A DNA stretch of 64,000 bases from Pseudoalteromonas luteoviolacea. Lineage in GTDB: Bacteria; Pseudomonadota; Gammaproteobacteria; Enterobacterales; Alteromonadaceae. Every line of letters begins with the position of its first letter. The stretch's first letter is position 1. A program made the position numbers and the translations under genes. The DNA is taken from positions 372,001 through 436,000 of the forward strand of contig NZ_MAUJ01000001.1 in NCBI RefSeq assembly GCF_001696455.1, read 5' to 3'. Positions 51,937 to 61,049 of this stretch are shown in pieces. The notes beneath the pieces are model-generated. The model ran no database searches and was not told the DNA's origin. It saw only the letters and a list, made by a program, of their open reading frames with translations.

Positions 51937-52800
51937 TTGATTTATTGTTTACATAGTCCAACAAACAGCGTTAGTTCAGAGCAAGACAAAGTTGTCCCGT
52001 GGTGGAGCTTCACAAAAACCGCCATTGCCACACTCATTTTGAAGCTTACCGAACAAGGCTATTTTAAACTTGATGCTCAATTGACGGGTAAGCCTTTTAC
52101 TTATCGGCAATTGTTGCAGCATACATCAGGGCTAACTGATTATGGTATGCAACGAGACTACCATCAGGCGGTACAAAATAGCGAAGATGCTTGGTCTACA
52201 GAGGACATGTTAGCGCGTATTCAAGTTGACTCATTGCTGTTTTCACCCGGTCAAGGATGGCGTTATTCAAATGTGGGTTACTTACTCCTAAAACAAGAGA
52301 TTGAGCGCTGCTTCGAAGTGCCATTTGGTTTAGCGGTTCAAAAACACTTGTTTACGCCGCTTGAGATAACGAGTACACGGGCAATTGAATCAAGGTTTGA
52401 GTTTGACCAACTCAAAGTGGCGGATACTAGCTATGACCCAAAGTGGTGTTACCATGGTTTACTTGCAGGAAAGACGCAAGATGCAGTGACATTCTTGCAT
52501 GCACTTATGAGCGGTCACATTATATCTAAACCCTCACTGAGAGAGATGATGACGCCCTATAACCTCAACTTTGATGTGGGAGACAGGCCATGGCAAAACC
52601 CTGCGGTTGGGTTAGGTGTGATGTTAAACAATAGTGAGACAATGAATACCATGGGTCATACTGGTCAGGGTCCACAAAGTTGTTTCGCAGCATACTATTT
52701 TAACCAGAAAGAGCCTGTGACTGTGGCTGTTTTTGAGCAAACTGGATTGCAGGCAATCGTGGAACATAAAGCCGTAGAGTTGGCGAAAACCTATACGTGA
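51937..52800 (+). CDS. Beta-lactamase-fold serine hydrolase (class C/AmpC-like family)
   Basis: A 287-residue protein. Motif 1 SxxK is SFTK with nucleophile Ser near residue 25. Motif 2 YxN is YSN in GWRYSNVGYLLLKQ, and HTG near residue 245 (MNTMGHTGQGP) corresponds to the KTG triad. Beta-lactamase-family hydrolases include esterases, DD-peptidases and amidases. No signal peptide is present, so it probably acts in the cytoplasm and is not a resistance enzyme. A TTG at 51937 with AGAGGA (51924-51929) seven bases upstream is preferred over the TTG at 51898. The N-terminus is short for the family. Confidence 0.78.
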   Translation: MIYCLHSPTNSVSSEQDKVVPWWSFTKTAIATLILKLTEQGYFKLDAQLTGKPFTYRQLLQHTSGLTDYGMQRDYHQAVQNSEDAWSTEDMLARIQVDSLLFSPGQGWRYSNVGYLLLKQEIERCFEVPFGLAVQKHLFTPLEITSTRAIESRFEFDQLKVADTSYDPKWCYHGLLAGKTQDAVTFLHALMSGHIISKPSLREMMTPYNLNFDVGDRPWQNPAVGLGVMLNNSETMNTMGHTGQGPQSCFAAYYFNQKEPVTVAVFEQTGLQAIVEHKAVELAKTYT

Positions 52801-52894
52801 AGATGAACAATTGGATTCGACAATATATAAAAGTAAGGAATTAGCGCATTTTGTGCTTTTTTGTATATTGAATGGGTACGGTGCTTTTGAGATA

Positions 52895-52931
52895 CCAAAA
52901 AAGAGTTATTTACACAGTGGTAAATAACTCT
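52895..52931 (-). terminator. Orphan minus-strand terminator
   Basis: AGAGTTATTTAC (52902-52913) pairs perfectly with GTAAATAACTCT (52920-52931). On the minus strand it is followed by TTTTTT. No minus-strand gene ends here (the flanking genes are both plus), so an antisense or small RNA starting near 53040 is possible. The rest of the 263-base gap shows nothing. Confidence 0.5.
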
Positions 52932-53063
52932 CGCAAATACATGTGGTTATCAAGAGTTCTTGTAGTCCCGTAGGTTGTCTCAGTGTGTAGATGGGCAGTA
53001 CGTTTTCAAGGCGGTGCCCTACATTAAACACAATTATTAGAACAAAAAGAACAGAGCATTGAA

Positions 53064-53975
53064 GTGATTAATTCGTTTTTAAAGTGCATTACAGACGTCG
53101 GTAAGCAAATACACAACAAGTATTTTGAGCAGTCTTATAATCCCAAAGCATTTACAACAGGCCCTGCCCATGGTGAAAAGTCTTGGTCTGCTATTCGCAT
53201 GCGCATTGAGGAATTGAAGCAACTAGACCGCTATTACACGGTACTGGGGTCGAGTGGGCATGAGTATAAGTTTGGAGAGCAGATAAGTGCTTATTCGCTC
53301 AGACAGTACGAAGAAAAAATGGGTTTTGAATTGCCTGAGCAAGTGTTCACGCTTTATCAAGAACTTGGTAATGGGGGGGCAGGGCCTGATTTCGGTTTTT
53401 TCAAACTGCAAACACTTGCACTTTATCACCCCCAGTTACCTTGGCCCGGTAGTGACTGTTTTAAACACCCAACGCGGCCTTTTACAGATATTCAAGCAGG
53501 TATGATAGGCGTGCTTGAATTATATTACGCCCACATGGGGTGCGTAATAACGACAGGTACACACGTTGGACAATTAGTTGAGTATTGTGACGAGCAAGAA
53601 TTTTTGTTTGAGTCTCAAGGGGATCTGATTGATTTTTATCACCGTTGGTTAGATAAGCATTTGAGTTATTTTAATAAGATAAAACGTTTACTAGTAGAAA
53701 CAAGAGACGTTGCAAAAACGCTTGAGATACTGGAAGGTAAGCTGTCTGTGAACAGCGATGATCGACTGCTAACAATATTAGGCTTATTTGATTTTCCTGA
53801 AGGTAAAGAGCTATATCCAAGCGCTTATTTTAGCCATAAAGTTACGCCTGATGGCGATTGTATAACAAGCTTGGAACCACAATACAGACGTTTTTTAAAT
53901 CGCAAATTGGCGACTTATTTAGAGCAAGATAGTAGCTATGTGTTGTCTTTTATTAAAGAGGAATTGAGTGGTTAA
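53064..53975 (+). CDS. SMI1/KNR4 (SUKH) domain protein
   Basis: A 303-residue cytoplasmic protein. A SUKH-type domain spans residues about 75-205: ISAYSLRQYEEKMGFELPEQ, YQELGNGGAGPDFGFF, then VITTGTHVGQLVEYCDE and a GDLIDFYHRWLDKH end. A 100-residue helical C-terminus follows. SUKH proteins are common immunity proteins of contact-dependent and polymorphic toxins. No toxin gene is adjacent, so this may be an orphan immunity gene or a general binding protein. GTG start with a weak ribosome site. Confidence 0.75.
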   Translation: MINSFLKCITDVGKQIHNKYFEQSYNPKAFTTGPAHGEKSWSAIRMRIEELKQLDRYYTVLGSSGHEYKFGEQISAYSLRQYEEKMGFELPEQVFTLYQELGNGGAGPDFGFFKLQTLALYHPQLPWPGSDCFKHPTRPFTDIQAGMIGVLELYYAHMGCVITTGTHVGQLVEYCDEQEFLFESQGDLIDFYHRWLDKHLSYFNKIKRLLVETRDVAKTLEILEGKLSVNSDDRLLTILGLFDFPEGKELYPSAYFSHKVTPDGDCITSLEPQYRRFLNRKLATYLEQDSSYVLSFIKEELSG

Positions 53976-54056
53976 TGAATTGTAATTTATTTGTTTATTT
54001 TTGGTTTTGTGTGTGCGATATTGAGTTTCTGTTAAAGGTAAAATTAAGGATGAAAG

Positions 54057-54533
54057 ATGAAATATCAGGTAGCGTTTTGCACACTTTTAGTATCGTGGGC
54101 AGCCAGTGCACAGGTAAAAGTCACGGTAGATCCTAGCGAATGCAAGCAAGTAAGTTTGTATGGCGAAGTGGCATATGAAGAAGCGGGGGTTACGAATATA
54201 TCTACAACTCACGAACTGACGCTTAGATGCCCCATTCCAAACCCCAATGGTAAGCAATTTAGTAGCCTAGAGATTTGGAAAAACCCTCATCGCACCGTTT
54301 ATTGCAGCCTTGTTCGCAGACATTGGGAACACTATGTGAACAAGCCGACGCTTAATGTAAAAAACTTCACGCTTTCAAGCTATCCGGGGTTTTTGTTACA
54401 GTCGGTTTCAGCAAGTGGTATTGGTGGTAGCGACAGAGACATTGGTACAGCTTACCATTTTGAATGTCGCATTCCTGCTAAAACAGGCAATAACCAAACC
54501 TACCTAGGTGCATATACTTACATTTTTAATTAA
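54057..54533 (+). CDS. Hypothetical secreted protein
   Basis: A 158-residue protein with a Sec signal peptide (cleavage after ASA, about residue 18). The mature part is beta-rich with four to five Cys (SECKQV, LRCPIPNPNG, VYCSL, FECRIP), consistent with disulfide-bonded strands outside the cytoplasm. GGATGAAAG-type sequence precedes the ATG. It lies 81 bases behind the SUKH gene in the same direction and could be co-transcribed. No family recognised. Confidence 0.65.
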   Translation: MKYQVAFCTLLVSWAASAQVKVTVDPSECKQVSLYGEVAYEEAGVTNISTTHELTLRCPIPNPNGKQFSSLEIWKNPHRTVYCSLVRRHWEHYVNKPTLNVKNFTLSSYPGFLLQSVSASGIGGSDRDIGTAYHFECRIPAKTGNNQTYLGAYTYIFN

Positions 54534-54571
54534 TGGATAAGGTCGTCTAGGGCGCCCGCTTATTTTAAACA

Positions 54572-55045
54572 TCAATTTGCCAAAAATTTTGAGTGTGTCA
54601 TTTCTATTTGCACATATTGATCGATTAGCAACTGGCAACGCATGCTTTGATTAAAGCGAACGAGTTCACAGGCGAGACAAGCGACGGATTTGTATGCTTG
54701 TAACGCCGCTTTTCTTGTTGCTAAATCTCTATCTGCGCGCACGAGATCTTCTAGTGCGTTAGCGGCTACCTCTAAGTAAAACTCTTCTTCTGAATCGTCA
54801 AAAACGGGACAGTGGTCAAATCGATAACTGCTCACTTCGGCAACACGCCTGACTGATACGGTATTTGCATTCGGCGAGCAAAGTAGCTGAATGCTCAAAT
54901 CAAATGCTTGTTTGTAAGTGTTGCTGGCCTTTTCTTGTAAGCCAAAAAAGTATGCTTTTTCTGCGCGTGCAATCAGTTGATTATATTTAACAACTAATGA
55001 TTCAGAGTCATCGGAAGAGACTAAAGTGAGTTTTCGAGCGACCAT
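54572..55045 (-). CDS. Hypothetical helical protein downstream of a Fur box
   Basis: A 157-residue, probably all-helical cytoplasmic protein. Alternating Ala/Leu/aromatic pattern (YNQLIARAEKAYFFGLQEKASNTYKQAF, cut here into its halves YNQLIARAEK and KASNTYKQAF) suggests TPR-like repeats. Six Cys residues are scattered. AGGGAAA precedes the ATG. The Fur box at 55111-55129 is 66 bases upstream of this start, so iron control of this gene is as likely as control of the divergent prpD. Function unknown. Confidence 0.65.
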   Translation of the reverse strand: MVARKLTLVSSDDSESLVVKYNQLIARAEKAYFFGLQEKASNTYKQAFDLSIQLLCSPNANTVSVRRVAEVSSYRFDHCPVFDDSEEEFYLEVAANALEDLVRADRDLATRKAALQAYKSVACLACELVRFNQSMRCQLLIDQYVQIEMTHSKFLAN

Positions 55046-55104
55046 ATACTTTCCCTAATTAATTTAGAGTATTTACCTGTGCTGATGATTAAATTTCGCT
55101 ATTT

Positions 55105-55135
55105 GCAAATGATAATGAAAATAAATATCATTTGC
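55105..55135. promoter_or_regulatory. Fur box between the divergent hypothetical and prpD genes
   Basis: The 19 bases 55111-55129 match the Fur consensus GATAATGATAATCATTATC at 16 positions. They are framed by a perfect inverted repeat (GCAAATGATA at 55105-55114, TATCATTTGC at 55126-55135). It lies 66 bases from the minus-strand gene and about 130 bases from prpD. Fur binding is inferred. Confidence 0.7.
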
Positions 55136-55265
55136 AAAGGTTGCGCGTAAATGAATGTCTAATGACTTAGATTGTGTGCAAGCCTTATTCATTTAGATCG
55201 AGCCATGCAAAACGAAGCTCGACTGGGTGAGAATCATCTAACAGCGAAAAACAGGAGTTATAAGT

Positions 55266-56750
55266 ATGAGCGCGAATGTCGATTTGGCAAATCGCCCGGA
55301 TTACGATCAGGAAATTCAGGACATAGCCGATTACGTTATTAATTATAAGGTTGAGTCACAAGCGGCATTAGACACCGCAAGAAACTGTTTGATGGACAGT
55401 TTAGGGTGCGGCTTTTTGGCGCTCAGGTTTCCGGAGTGTACAAAACATTTAGGCCCACTTGTTAAAGGAACTATCGTGCCCAATGGGGCGCGTGTACCAG
55501 GCACGCAATTTGTTTTAGATCCGGTAAAAGCTGCGTGGGATATTGGTTGCATTATACGCTGGCTCGATTTCAATGATACTTGGCTTGCGGCGGAGTGGGG
55601 CCACCCGTCAGACAATTTAGGCGGTATTTTGGCTGTCGCTGACTACATATCTGCACAGAATATTGCAGTAGGGCGTTTACCATTGACGATGCAAGATGTA
55701 TTAGAAGCTATGGTCAAAGCTCATGAAATACAGGGCGTTATGGCTTTGGATAACAGCTTTAATCGAGTTGGATTATGCCATGTTTTATTGGTGAGGCTCG
55801 CAACAACGGCTGTAGTAACGCTGATGATGGGCGGCACTCGCGGACAGATTATGGCTGCGATTTCTCAAGCTTGGGTCGATGGATCGGCGCTGAGAACATA
55901 TCGCCACGCGCCAAATGCGGGGTCGCGTAAATCATGGGCAGCAGGCGATGCAACGTCGCGAGGCGTAAGGTTGGCAGATATTTCACTGCGGGGAGAAATG
56001 GGGATCCCAGGTGTATTAAGTGCGCCCCAATGGGGCTTTTATGATGTTTCTTTTAGCCAGACAAATAAAGATTTAGCCTTAAAACCACAAGCCCAGCGCA
56101 CGTTTAGCTTCCAACGAGAATACGGCAGTTACGTAATGGAAAATATTTTGTTTAAGCTGAGCTTCCCCGCTGAATTTCACGCACAAACAGCTTGTGAAGC
56201 TGCGGTGATACTACACCCGCAAATAAAGCACCGATTAGACGATATTAAACGCATTGAAATTACCACACATGAATCAGCTATCCGGATCATCTCCAAGGTA
56301 GGTGAATTGGCAAATCCGGCAGACAGAGATCATTGCTTGCAATACATGACGGCTGTCCCGCTATTATTCGGTAAGTTAGTGGCTGAACATTATGAAGATG
56401 CATTTCATCATGCCCATCCGGAAATAGACGTTTTGCGTAATAAAATGGTGGTAATTGAAGATAAACGTTACAGCGCGGACTATCTTGACCCTGAAAAACG
56501 CGCCATTGCAAATGCGATTCAAGTCTTCTTCAATGACGGTAGTTGCACAGATAAAGTCGAGATTGAATACCCAATAGGTCACAGAAGACGCCGTAAAGAG
56601 GGCATACCTGTGCTAGAAGAAAAATTTAAACACAGCCTTTCAACTAGATTTCCAGAACCTCAATGCGAGCATATTTATAAGTTGTGCACAGACGCAGGTG
56701 AGCTTGCTTCAACCCCAGTTAATCGTTTTATGGATTTGCTCGTAATCTAG
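55266..56750 (+). CDS. prpD: 2-methylcitrate dehydratase
   Basis: A 494-residue MmgE/PrpD-family enzyme that follows E. coli PrpD closely from end to end: [79 protein letters not shown] and the ending in DLLVI. PrpD dehydrates 2-methylcitrate to 2-methyl-cis-aconitate in the propionate pathway without needing an Fe-S cluster. It is a solitary gene here: no prpB, prpC, prpR or acnD neighbours. A Fur box lies upstream, so expression under iron limitation as a stand-in for the iron-dependent AcnD route is plausible. A hairpin follows the stop. Confidence 0.9.
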   Translation: MSANVDLANRPDYDQEIQDIADYVINYKVESQAALDTARNCLMDSLGCGFLALRFPECTKHLGPLVKGTIVPNGARVPGTQFVLDPVKAAWDIGCIIRWLDFNDTWLAAEWGHPSDNLGGILAVADYISAQNIAVGRLPLTMQDVLEAMVKAHEIQGVMALDNSFNRVGLCHVLLVRLATTAVVTLMMGGTRGQIMAAISQAWVDGSALRTYRHAPNAGSRKSWAAGDATSRGVRLADISLRGEMGIPGVLSAPQWGFYDVSFSQTNKDLALKPQAQRTFSFQREYGSYVMENILFKLSFPAEFHAQTACEAAVILHPQIKHRLDDIKRIEITTHESAIRIISKVGELANPADRDHCLQYMTAVPLLFGKLVAEHYEDAFHHAHPEIDVLRNKMVVIEDKRYSADYLDPEKRAIANAIQVFFNDGSCTDKVEIEYPIGHRRRRKEGIPVLEEKFKHSLSTRFPEPQCEHIYKLCTDAGELASTPVNRFMDLLVI

Positions 56751-56766
56751 TCGTTTTCCAACGCAG

Positions 56767-56790
56767 AGGCAGCCCATTAGTGAGCTGCCT
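56767..56790. terminator. Hairpin after prpD
   Basis: AGGCAGC (56767-56773) pairs with GCTGCCT (56784-56790) across ten bases, 17 bases after the stop. The following sequence is only moderately T-rich. Confidence 0.45.
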
Positions 56791-56919
56791 TACTTATTCA
56801 TAATATATTTTATGAATTGCACCATGTAGAATCAGTATCTGTATTTCAGTATTTTGACGATTGCTAGTCAGACGTAAAGCTGAGTATTACCACCTGAATT
56901 ATAAAGAAAAGGAGCAATC

Positions 56920-57330
56920 ATGGACAACAACGTTAGAGTGGGTGTAGGCGTTATTTTGGTGCGAGACAACAAAATACTATTAGGAGAGCGTATAGGCGCA
57001 CATGGCGAAAACACTTGGGCAACACCAGGAGGACACTTAGAGCTTGGTGAAAGTGTTGAAGAGTGCGCGATAAGAGAAGTATTAGAAGAAACTGGCTTGC
57101 AAATTGTAGAACCCAAAAAGGTCGCCTTTACCAATGATATTTTCGAACAAGAAGGCAAGCACTATATTACTTTGTTCGTTCAAGCCGCCTGTCCAAGAGG
57201 GGAGGCAAGCATAATGGAACCGGAAAAATGCAAGTCATGGCAGTGGTTTGCGTTAGATAACCTCCCTAAACCTTTGTTTCTGTCTATGCAAAACCTATTG
57301 AAAGAAAACGGTGAATTAAACCTTACCTGA
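56920..57330 (+). CDS. NUDIX hydrolase (NUDT15/MutT-like)
   Basis: A 136-residue protein with a complete Nudix box, GGHLELGESVEECAIREV then LEETGL (residues about 38-60), preceded by GVGVILVRDNKILLGER. This opening and spacing resemble the nucleotide pyrophosphohydrolases of the NUDT15/NudG type, which remove oxidised or noncanonical (d)NTPs; ADP-sugar substrates cannot be excluded. AAGGAG lies shortly before the ATG. It is a single gene. Confidence 0.87.
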   Translation: MDNNVRVGVGVILVRDNKILLGERIGAHGENTWATPGGHLELGESVEECAIREVLEETGLQIVEPKKVAFTNDIFEQEGKHYITLFVQAACPRGEASIMEPEKCKSWQWFALDNLPKPLFLSMQNLLKENGELNLT

Positions 57331-57487
57331 TTGAATCTCATCATTTTTATTTTTCAAATAGACAATAACTTTAAATAAATTAGTCTGCTGCACAGTATTT
57401 GCACAATCAACTCCTATAGTTAATAAAACTGCAAGAATAGTTCTAAAAACCTGATCGCTGTTTTTGAATGCTTTAGGAGTGAAACAA

Positions 57488-58639
57488 ATGAAATGTGACA
57501 ATTTTAATCTTAACCAAATTAACCTGACCCAAATTATGGCAATGGCGTTGAGTGCGTCTATTTTGGTGACCACTGGGTGCGGTTCGAGTTCAAGTGATAG
57601 TAGCAGCAATCAAGTTAACACTAACGCCCAAGCAGATAACAGCTCCAATACAACAAGCAATAACACGACCAATTCAGATAATGCCTCGTCTACAGACAAT
57701 TCAGATACCAATACAGATTCTAACAGCGGGGACAACAGTGGCACTGACAGTGGGGACGACAGCGGCACTGATTCTGGAGATGACAGTTCTAATGGCACTG
57801 CACAAACAGAGGGGTCTACGGATGGCGTGCTGTGTGATTATACATACAGCGAATTTAATAATTCGGCATCTGTGCAGGCAACCAGTAATGCAGATTGGAG
57901 CTGCAGCGGGACAGCACGTCAACTAGTCGCAAATGGCATACCCGATCATGCAACTGGCACATTTCCTAACCAAGCAAACCCTAATACCATCAGTGAAGTG
58001 AATGTTTCGATAGCTTACACCTTAACACCCACAAAAACCGATACAGCCAGCACCTTAGGGGGCCCGAGGGGCGCGACGGGTTATGTATTAAACGGGGTTA
58101 AGATTGATGCAAATACAGCGGGATCGTGTGATGATTCTGGTAACAGCTGCAGCCTTGTTGGCAATACTGGGAATTGGAGCATTGAGGCGCTTGGACAAAC
58201 CAGTTTCGATTTTGGCACAGATGATAACAACGCACATGTCCAGCCGGACGGTTCTTACCATTACCATGGCATGCCAGAAGGGTTTATTGCGCTAAGAAGT
58301 GATTCTCAAGTTGTAATGACTTTGATTGGTTGGGCAGCGGATGGGTTTCCAATTTATGCCAGATATGGTTACAGCGATGCAGAAAATGCGCAATCTGAAT
58401 TAAAGGCGATGCAAGGCAGTTACCAATTGGTCGAGAATGTCAGTAGTAATCGCCCCTCTACCTCGGTTTATGCGCTGGGCACATTTGCACAAGATTGGGA
58501 ATACGTGGCCGGAAGTGGTGATCTGGATGAATGTAACGGGCGCTTTGGAGTGACGCCTGAATTTCCAGAAGGTATTTACCATTATTACGCAACTGATAGC
58601 TACCCATACTTTCAACGCTGCGTAAAAGGCCAACTTTAA
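57488..58639 (+). CDS. YHYH-domain lipoprotein with low-complexity Ser/Asp linker
   Basis: A 383-residue protein with a lipobox VTTGC (Cys near residue 27). A Ser/Asn/Asp/Gly-rich linker (residues about 30-105, with repeated GDDSGTDS units) and a YHYH domain follow. The domain has GSYHYHGMPEGF, IGWAADGFPIYARYGY and DECNGRFGVTPEFPEGIYHYY motifs. YHYH proteins are secreted or surface proteins, often near copper-related genes; the conserved His/Tyr may bind metal. ATG 57488 has AGGAG (57474-57478); the TTG at 57464 is rejected. It forms a two-gene operon with the EF-hand protein 25 bases downstream. Confidence 0.82.
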   Translation: MKCDNFNLNQINLTQIMAMALSASILVTTGCGSSSSDSSSNQVNTNAQADNSSNTTSNNTTNSDNASSTDNSDTNTDSNSGDNSGTDSGDDSGTDSGDDSSNGTAQTEGSTDGVLCDYTYSEFNNSASVQATSNADWSCSGTARQLVANGIPDHATGTFPNQANPNTISEVNVSIAYTLTPTKTDTASTLGGPRGATGYVLNGVKIDANTAGSCDDSGNSCSLVGNTGNWSIEALGQTSFDFGTDDNNAHVQPDGSYHYHGMPEGFIALRSDSQVVMTLIGWAADGFPIYARYGYSDAENAQSELKAMQGSYQLVENVSSNRPSTSVYALGTFAQDWEYVAGSGDLDECNGRFGVTPEFPEGIYHYYATDSYPYFQRCVKGQL

Positions 58640-58664
58640 TAATTACCGTGTGGAGTAGGTTGAA

Positions 58665-59174
58665 ATGAGACATTTATTTAGCGCAATTGTTGCCGTGAGT
58701 CTGGTCTTTTGTGCCACATCGAACGCTCATTTAATGGTTTCAGAGCACGGCACATTAAACTTTGACGACTCTGGCGTGTATATGGTGGTGTCATTAAGTG
58801 CTTCCAGCTTTGGAGAAGCTGATAGAGATAAAAATGGAAAGCTGTCGCTCACTGAGTTTTCAGCCGCGAAAGACAGCATTATTTTGACTATTCAGGACGA
58901 AATCTATATGAGTCAAAATGAAGTCAAAAAGCAACTGCAAGGGACTATGATTTCGCCTCAGGTTGCTCACCATGGTAATGGCACCGATATAGATCAAATC
59001 GTGGTAATGGGTAAGTTTACAGCCGTAAACCATAAACATAAGCTACTATTTCATAATGGTTTGTATGGTCATGGAGCTGAGCAAAAGCTGACGATGACAG
59101 CAAAATATAAGCGCCTTGGCTTAAAGCAAAGGTTTGTCCTGACACCAAAACAGCTCAGTGCCAAAGTATTTTAA
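58665..59174 (+). CDS. Secreted EF-hand protein paired with the YHYH lipoprotein
   Basis: A 169-residue protein with a Sec signal peptide (cleavage after SNA, about residue 21). The mature protein starts with HLMVSEHG, has a single EF-hand (DRDKNGKLSLTEF, residues about 53-65) and a His-rich C-terminal half (VAHHGNG, NHKHKLLFHNGLYGHG). This suggests Ca2+ and possibly Cu/Zn binding in the periplasm. It is 25 bases behind the YHYH gene, so the two probably work together. No named family beyond the EF-hand. Confidence 0.75.
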   Translation: MRHLFSAIVAVSLVFCATSNAHLMVSEHGTLNFDDSGVYMVVSLSASSFGEADRDKNGKLSLTEFSAAKDSIILTIQDEIYMSQNEVKKQLQGTMISPQVAHHGNGTDIDQIVVMGKFTAVNHKHKLLFHNGLYGHGAEQKLTMTAKYKRLGLKQRFVLTPKQLSAKVF

Positions 59175-59199
59175 GAGAGCAAACTTTTGAGAGGACAAA

Positions 59200-59231
59200 A
59201 GAGTGTTGCAAATCAGTTATAGCAACACTCT
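59200..59231. terminator. Hairpin between convergent genes
   Basis: AGAGTGTTGC (59200-59209) pairs perfectly with GCAACACTCT (59222-59231) across twelve bases. It lies between the EF-hand gene and the convergent lipoprotein gene and likely ends both transcripts. On the minus strand it is preceded by AAAA on the plus strand, giving a short U run. Confidence 0.6.
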
Positions 59232-59241
59232 CTTAATGTAA

Positions 59242-60123
59242 CTAACATTGGTTTTGGATATTAGTGACATAGCTAGCTGGATAGTGAAGAATCCAGTTTC
59301 TCAGGTTTTTGATGACAACATACTCACAAGACTGCTCAATTACGCTAGCTCTTAAGAACTGCTTTGTGTTCTTCTTTTTAATGTGCAGTGTTTGTTGCTG
59401 TGGTGTTTGACTGTAAGTCCCTGACAAGTCTTTCTTTAAACTTTCTACAGCGCGAACAAAAAGCGCTTCATAATGATCCGCAATATCCGCTTGTCCATCC
59501 ATTAGCGCAGTCGCTGTTTCTTCACTCCAAGTTGAACCATGAACCTCGATGATGTTCTGATACATTAAATTACTGAGCTTTTTACGGCTTTTAGTTTTAC
59601 TTGATTTAGGCTTTTCGATCCAAGCAATGAGTTTTAAAGACAGCTTATTCATGTCCTGATTAGAAAAGAAGATCGGCTTAACATTTACTGTTTTGTCGCC
59701 AGCAACAGGAAGCTGTTTCACCACATAATCGCTCATATCTTCCGTTAAAGTTACGTGAGTAACTTGTTTTGAAGCTTCAATAAGCGGTCCAATATAGCGG
59801 TTTGCTTCTTCTTGTTGTTCTTTTAACCTTTGTTCTTTTAATGAACTGTTTATCGCTGCGTGAGAAAAAACCTGTACTAACGCGGCGCCAGGTGTGCCGT
59901 AATACATGACTTGGGCACTGTCGATAGAACGATCATGAGAATACTCGCCTCGGATCTCGACTGGGGCATTCAAATCTAGATAAAACTTGAATTCGCTTTG
60001 TTCGATAACGTCGTCTTTATTAAGTGACTTAGCTACGACATAGTCATCTCTTTTAGGAGATTTGCAGCCCGCTAAGGCTGCAATCGTTACTAAAGAGACT
60101 AAAAGTTTCTTTATTCTTATCAT
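59242..60123 (-). CDS. Hypothetical lipoprotein (second gene of a lipoprotein pair)
   Basis: A 293-residue protein with lipobox LAGC (Cys near residue 20). The mature part has mixed alpha/beta composition with a basic segment (KPKSSKTKSRKKLSN) and a C-terminal region containing two Cys (EQSCEYVV and the terminal NQC). No domain recognised. Its ATG overlaps the stop of the upstream lipoprotein gene by four bases, so it is translated as a coupled pair. Confidence 0.72.
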   Translation of the reverse strand: MIRIKKLLVSLVTIAALAGCKSPKRDDYVVAKSLNKDDVIEQSEFKFYLDLNAPVEIRGEYSHDRSIDSAQVMYYGTPGAALVQVFSHAAINSSLKEQRLKEQQEEANRYIGPLIEASKQVTHVTLTEDMSDYVVKQLPVAGDKTVNVKPIFFSNQDMNKLSLKLIAWIEKPKSSKTKSRKKLSNLMYQNIIEVHGSTWSEETATALMDGQADIADHYEALFVRAVESLKKDLSGTYSQTPQQQTLHIKKKNTKQFLRASVIEQSCEYVVIKNLRNWILHYPASYVTNIQNQC

Positions 60124-60809
60124 AAGAAAATCTTATTGATTGTCTCTTTAACTTGTTCAACAGCTTGATAGTAAGCGTTTGTTACACCAGGGAATTTCTG
60201 CTTTGGCTCATCCCACTCACCTTCAACAACTACTTTTTTGTCTAGCTCTAGATATTGAAGATATTGGTTTGTTTCCAAATCTACTGAATACACTAAGCCT
60301 CGAACATAACCTTGAGGATCTGTATTTGGAACGTAGTTTGTGTATCCTCTGTATGCGCCGTGAGTTGCAATGTCTAATACAACAAGTACATCAATATTCT
60401 TTGACTCTTTTAGAGAGCGGAAATCTTTTTTCGCGTAGCCCAATTCACCTTTGAACTTTTTAAGCTTTTTAAATTCTTGCTCTGTTAGTTCAATAAACTC
60501 TACAGAACCAGCCTTCGCTTTATAGCCTTCAAGTAGGATTTGCTTGCTTGACTCAATATCGCTAGTTGGTAGAGATTCAAGGTGTTTAGATAAAGACGAG
60601 TTTGCTGCTACGGCAACACCGTAACAAAGCAAACAACCTGCACCGTAGATATTTGTTGTTGGTTCTTCGATTACGTCAACATATATCCCTACGCGCTTTT
60701 CTGCATTTAGAAGTTGTTTTTGTAATTGAACAGGAGGCTGTGGAGTTGAACCACAAGCTGCCAAAAACACAGTCAGTGCCGCTGCAAAAATTAATTTTAT
60801 CGCTTTCAT
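60120..60809 (-). CDS. Hypothetical lipoprotein (first gene of a lipoprotein pair)
   Basis: A 229-residue protein with lipobox LAAC (Cys near residue 19) followed by the Pro-rich start GSTPQPPVQLQ. It has a CLLC motif, a strand DVLVVLDIATHG, and GLVYSVDLETNQYLQYLEL. This pattern recalls envelope lipoproteins that read out cell-surface state, but no named family is certain. AAAGGTG precedes the ATG. It leads a two-gene operon with the next lipoprotein. Confidence 0.72.
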   Translation of the reverse strand: MKAIKLIFAAALTVFLAACGSTPQPPVQLQKQLLNAEKRVGIYVDVIEEPTTNIYGAGCLLCYGVAVAANSSLSKHLESLPTSDIESSKQILLEGYKAKAGSVEFIELTEQEFKKLKKFKGELGYAKKDFRSLKESKNIDVLVVLDIATHGAYRGYTNYVPNTDPQGYVRGLVYSVDLETNQYLQYLELDKKVVVEGEWDEPKQKFPGVTNAYYQAVEQVKETINKIFL

Positions 60810-61049
60810 TGTTTCACCTTTTAAAATAAAGGCGAAATTCTAGGCACATCGGCAGTTCAATGCAATCATAGATGTAATATTTTGTAAAGTTTTGTAAAAG
60901 TCGAAGAGTAATGCATTTTTTTAAGTGTTTTTACTAATTTTTCCTCAGGTTTTTCATTCATAAAAGTTTAATAATAAATTCATTTTTTGAGTGTTTTTTT
61001 ATCAAGATGTCGCCGAATAATTGGACTAGACCAACAACAAGGACATCAT

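Noticed and set aside
51937..52800. Beta-lactam resistance gene
   Set aside because: The SxxK-YxN fold is present but there is no signal peptide, and the family contains many esterases and amidases.
57610..57926. Frames on both strands over the Ser/Asp-rich linker
   Set aside because: Low-complexity repeats of the YHYH lipoprotein linker produce long artificial open frames.
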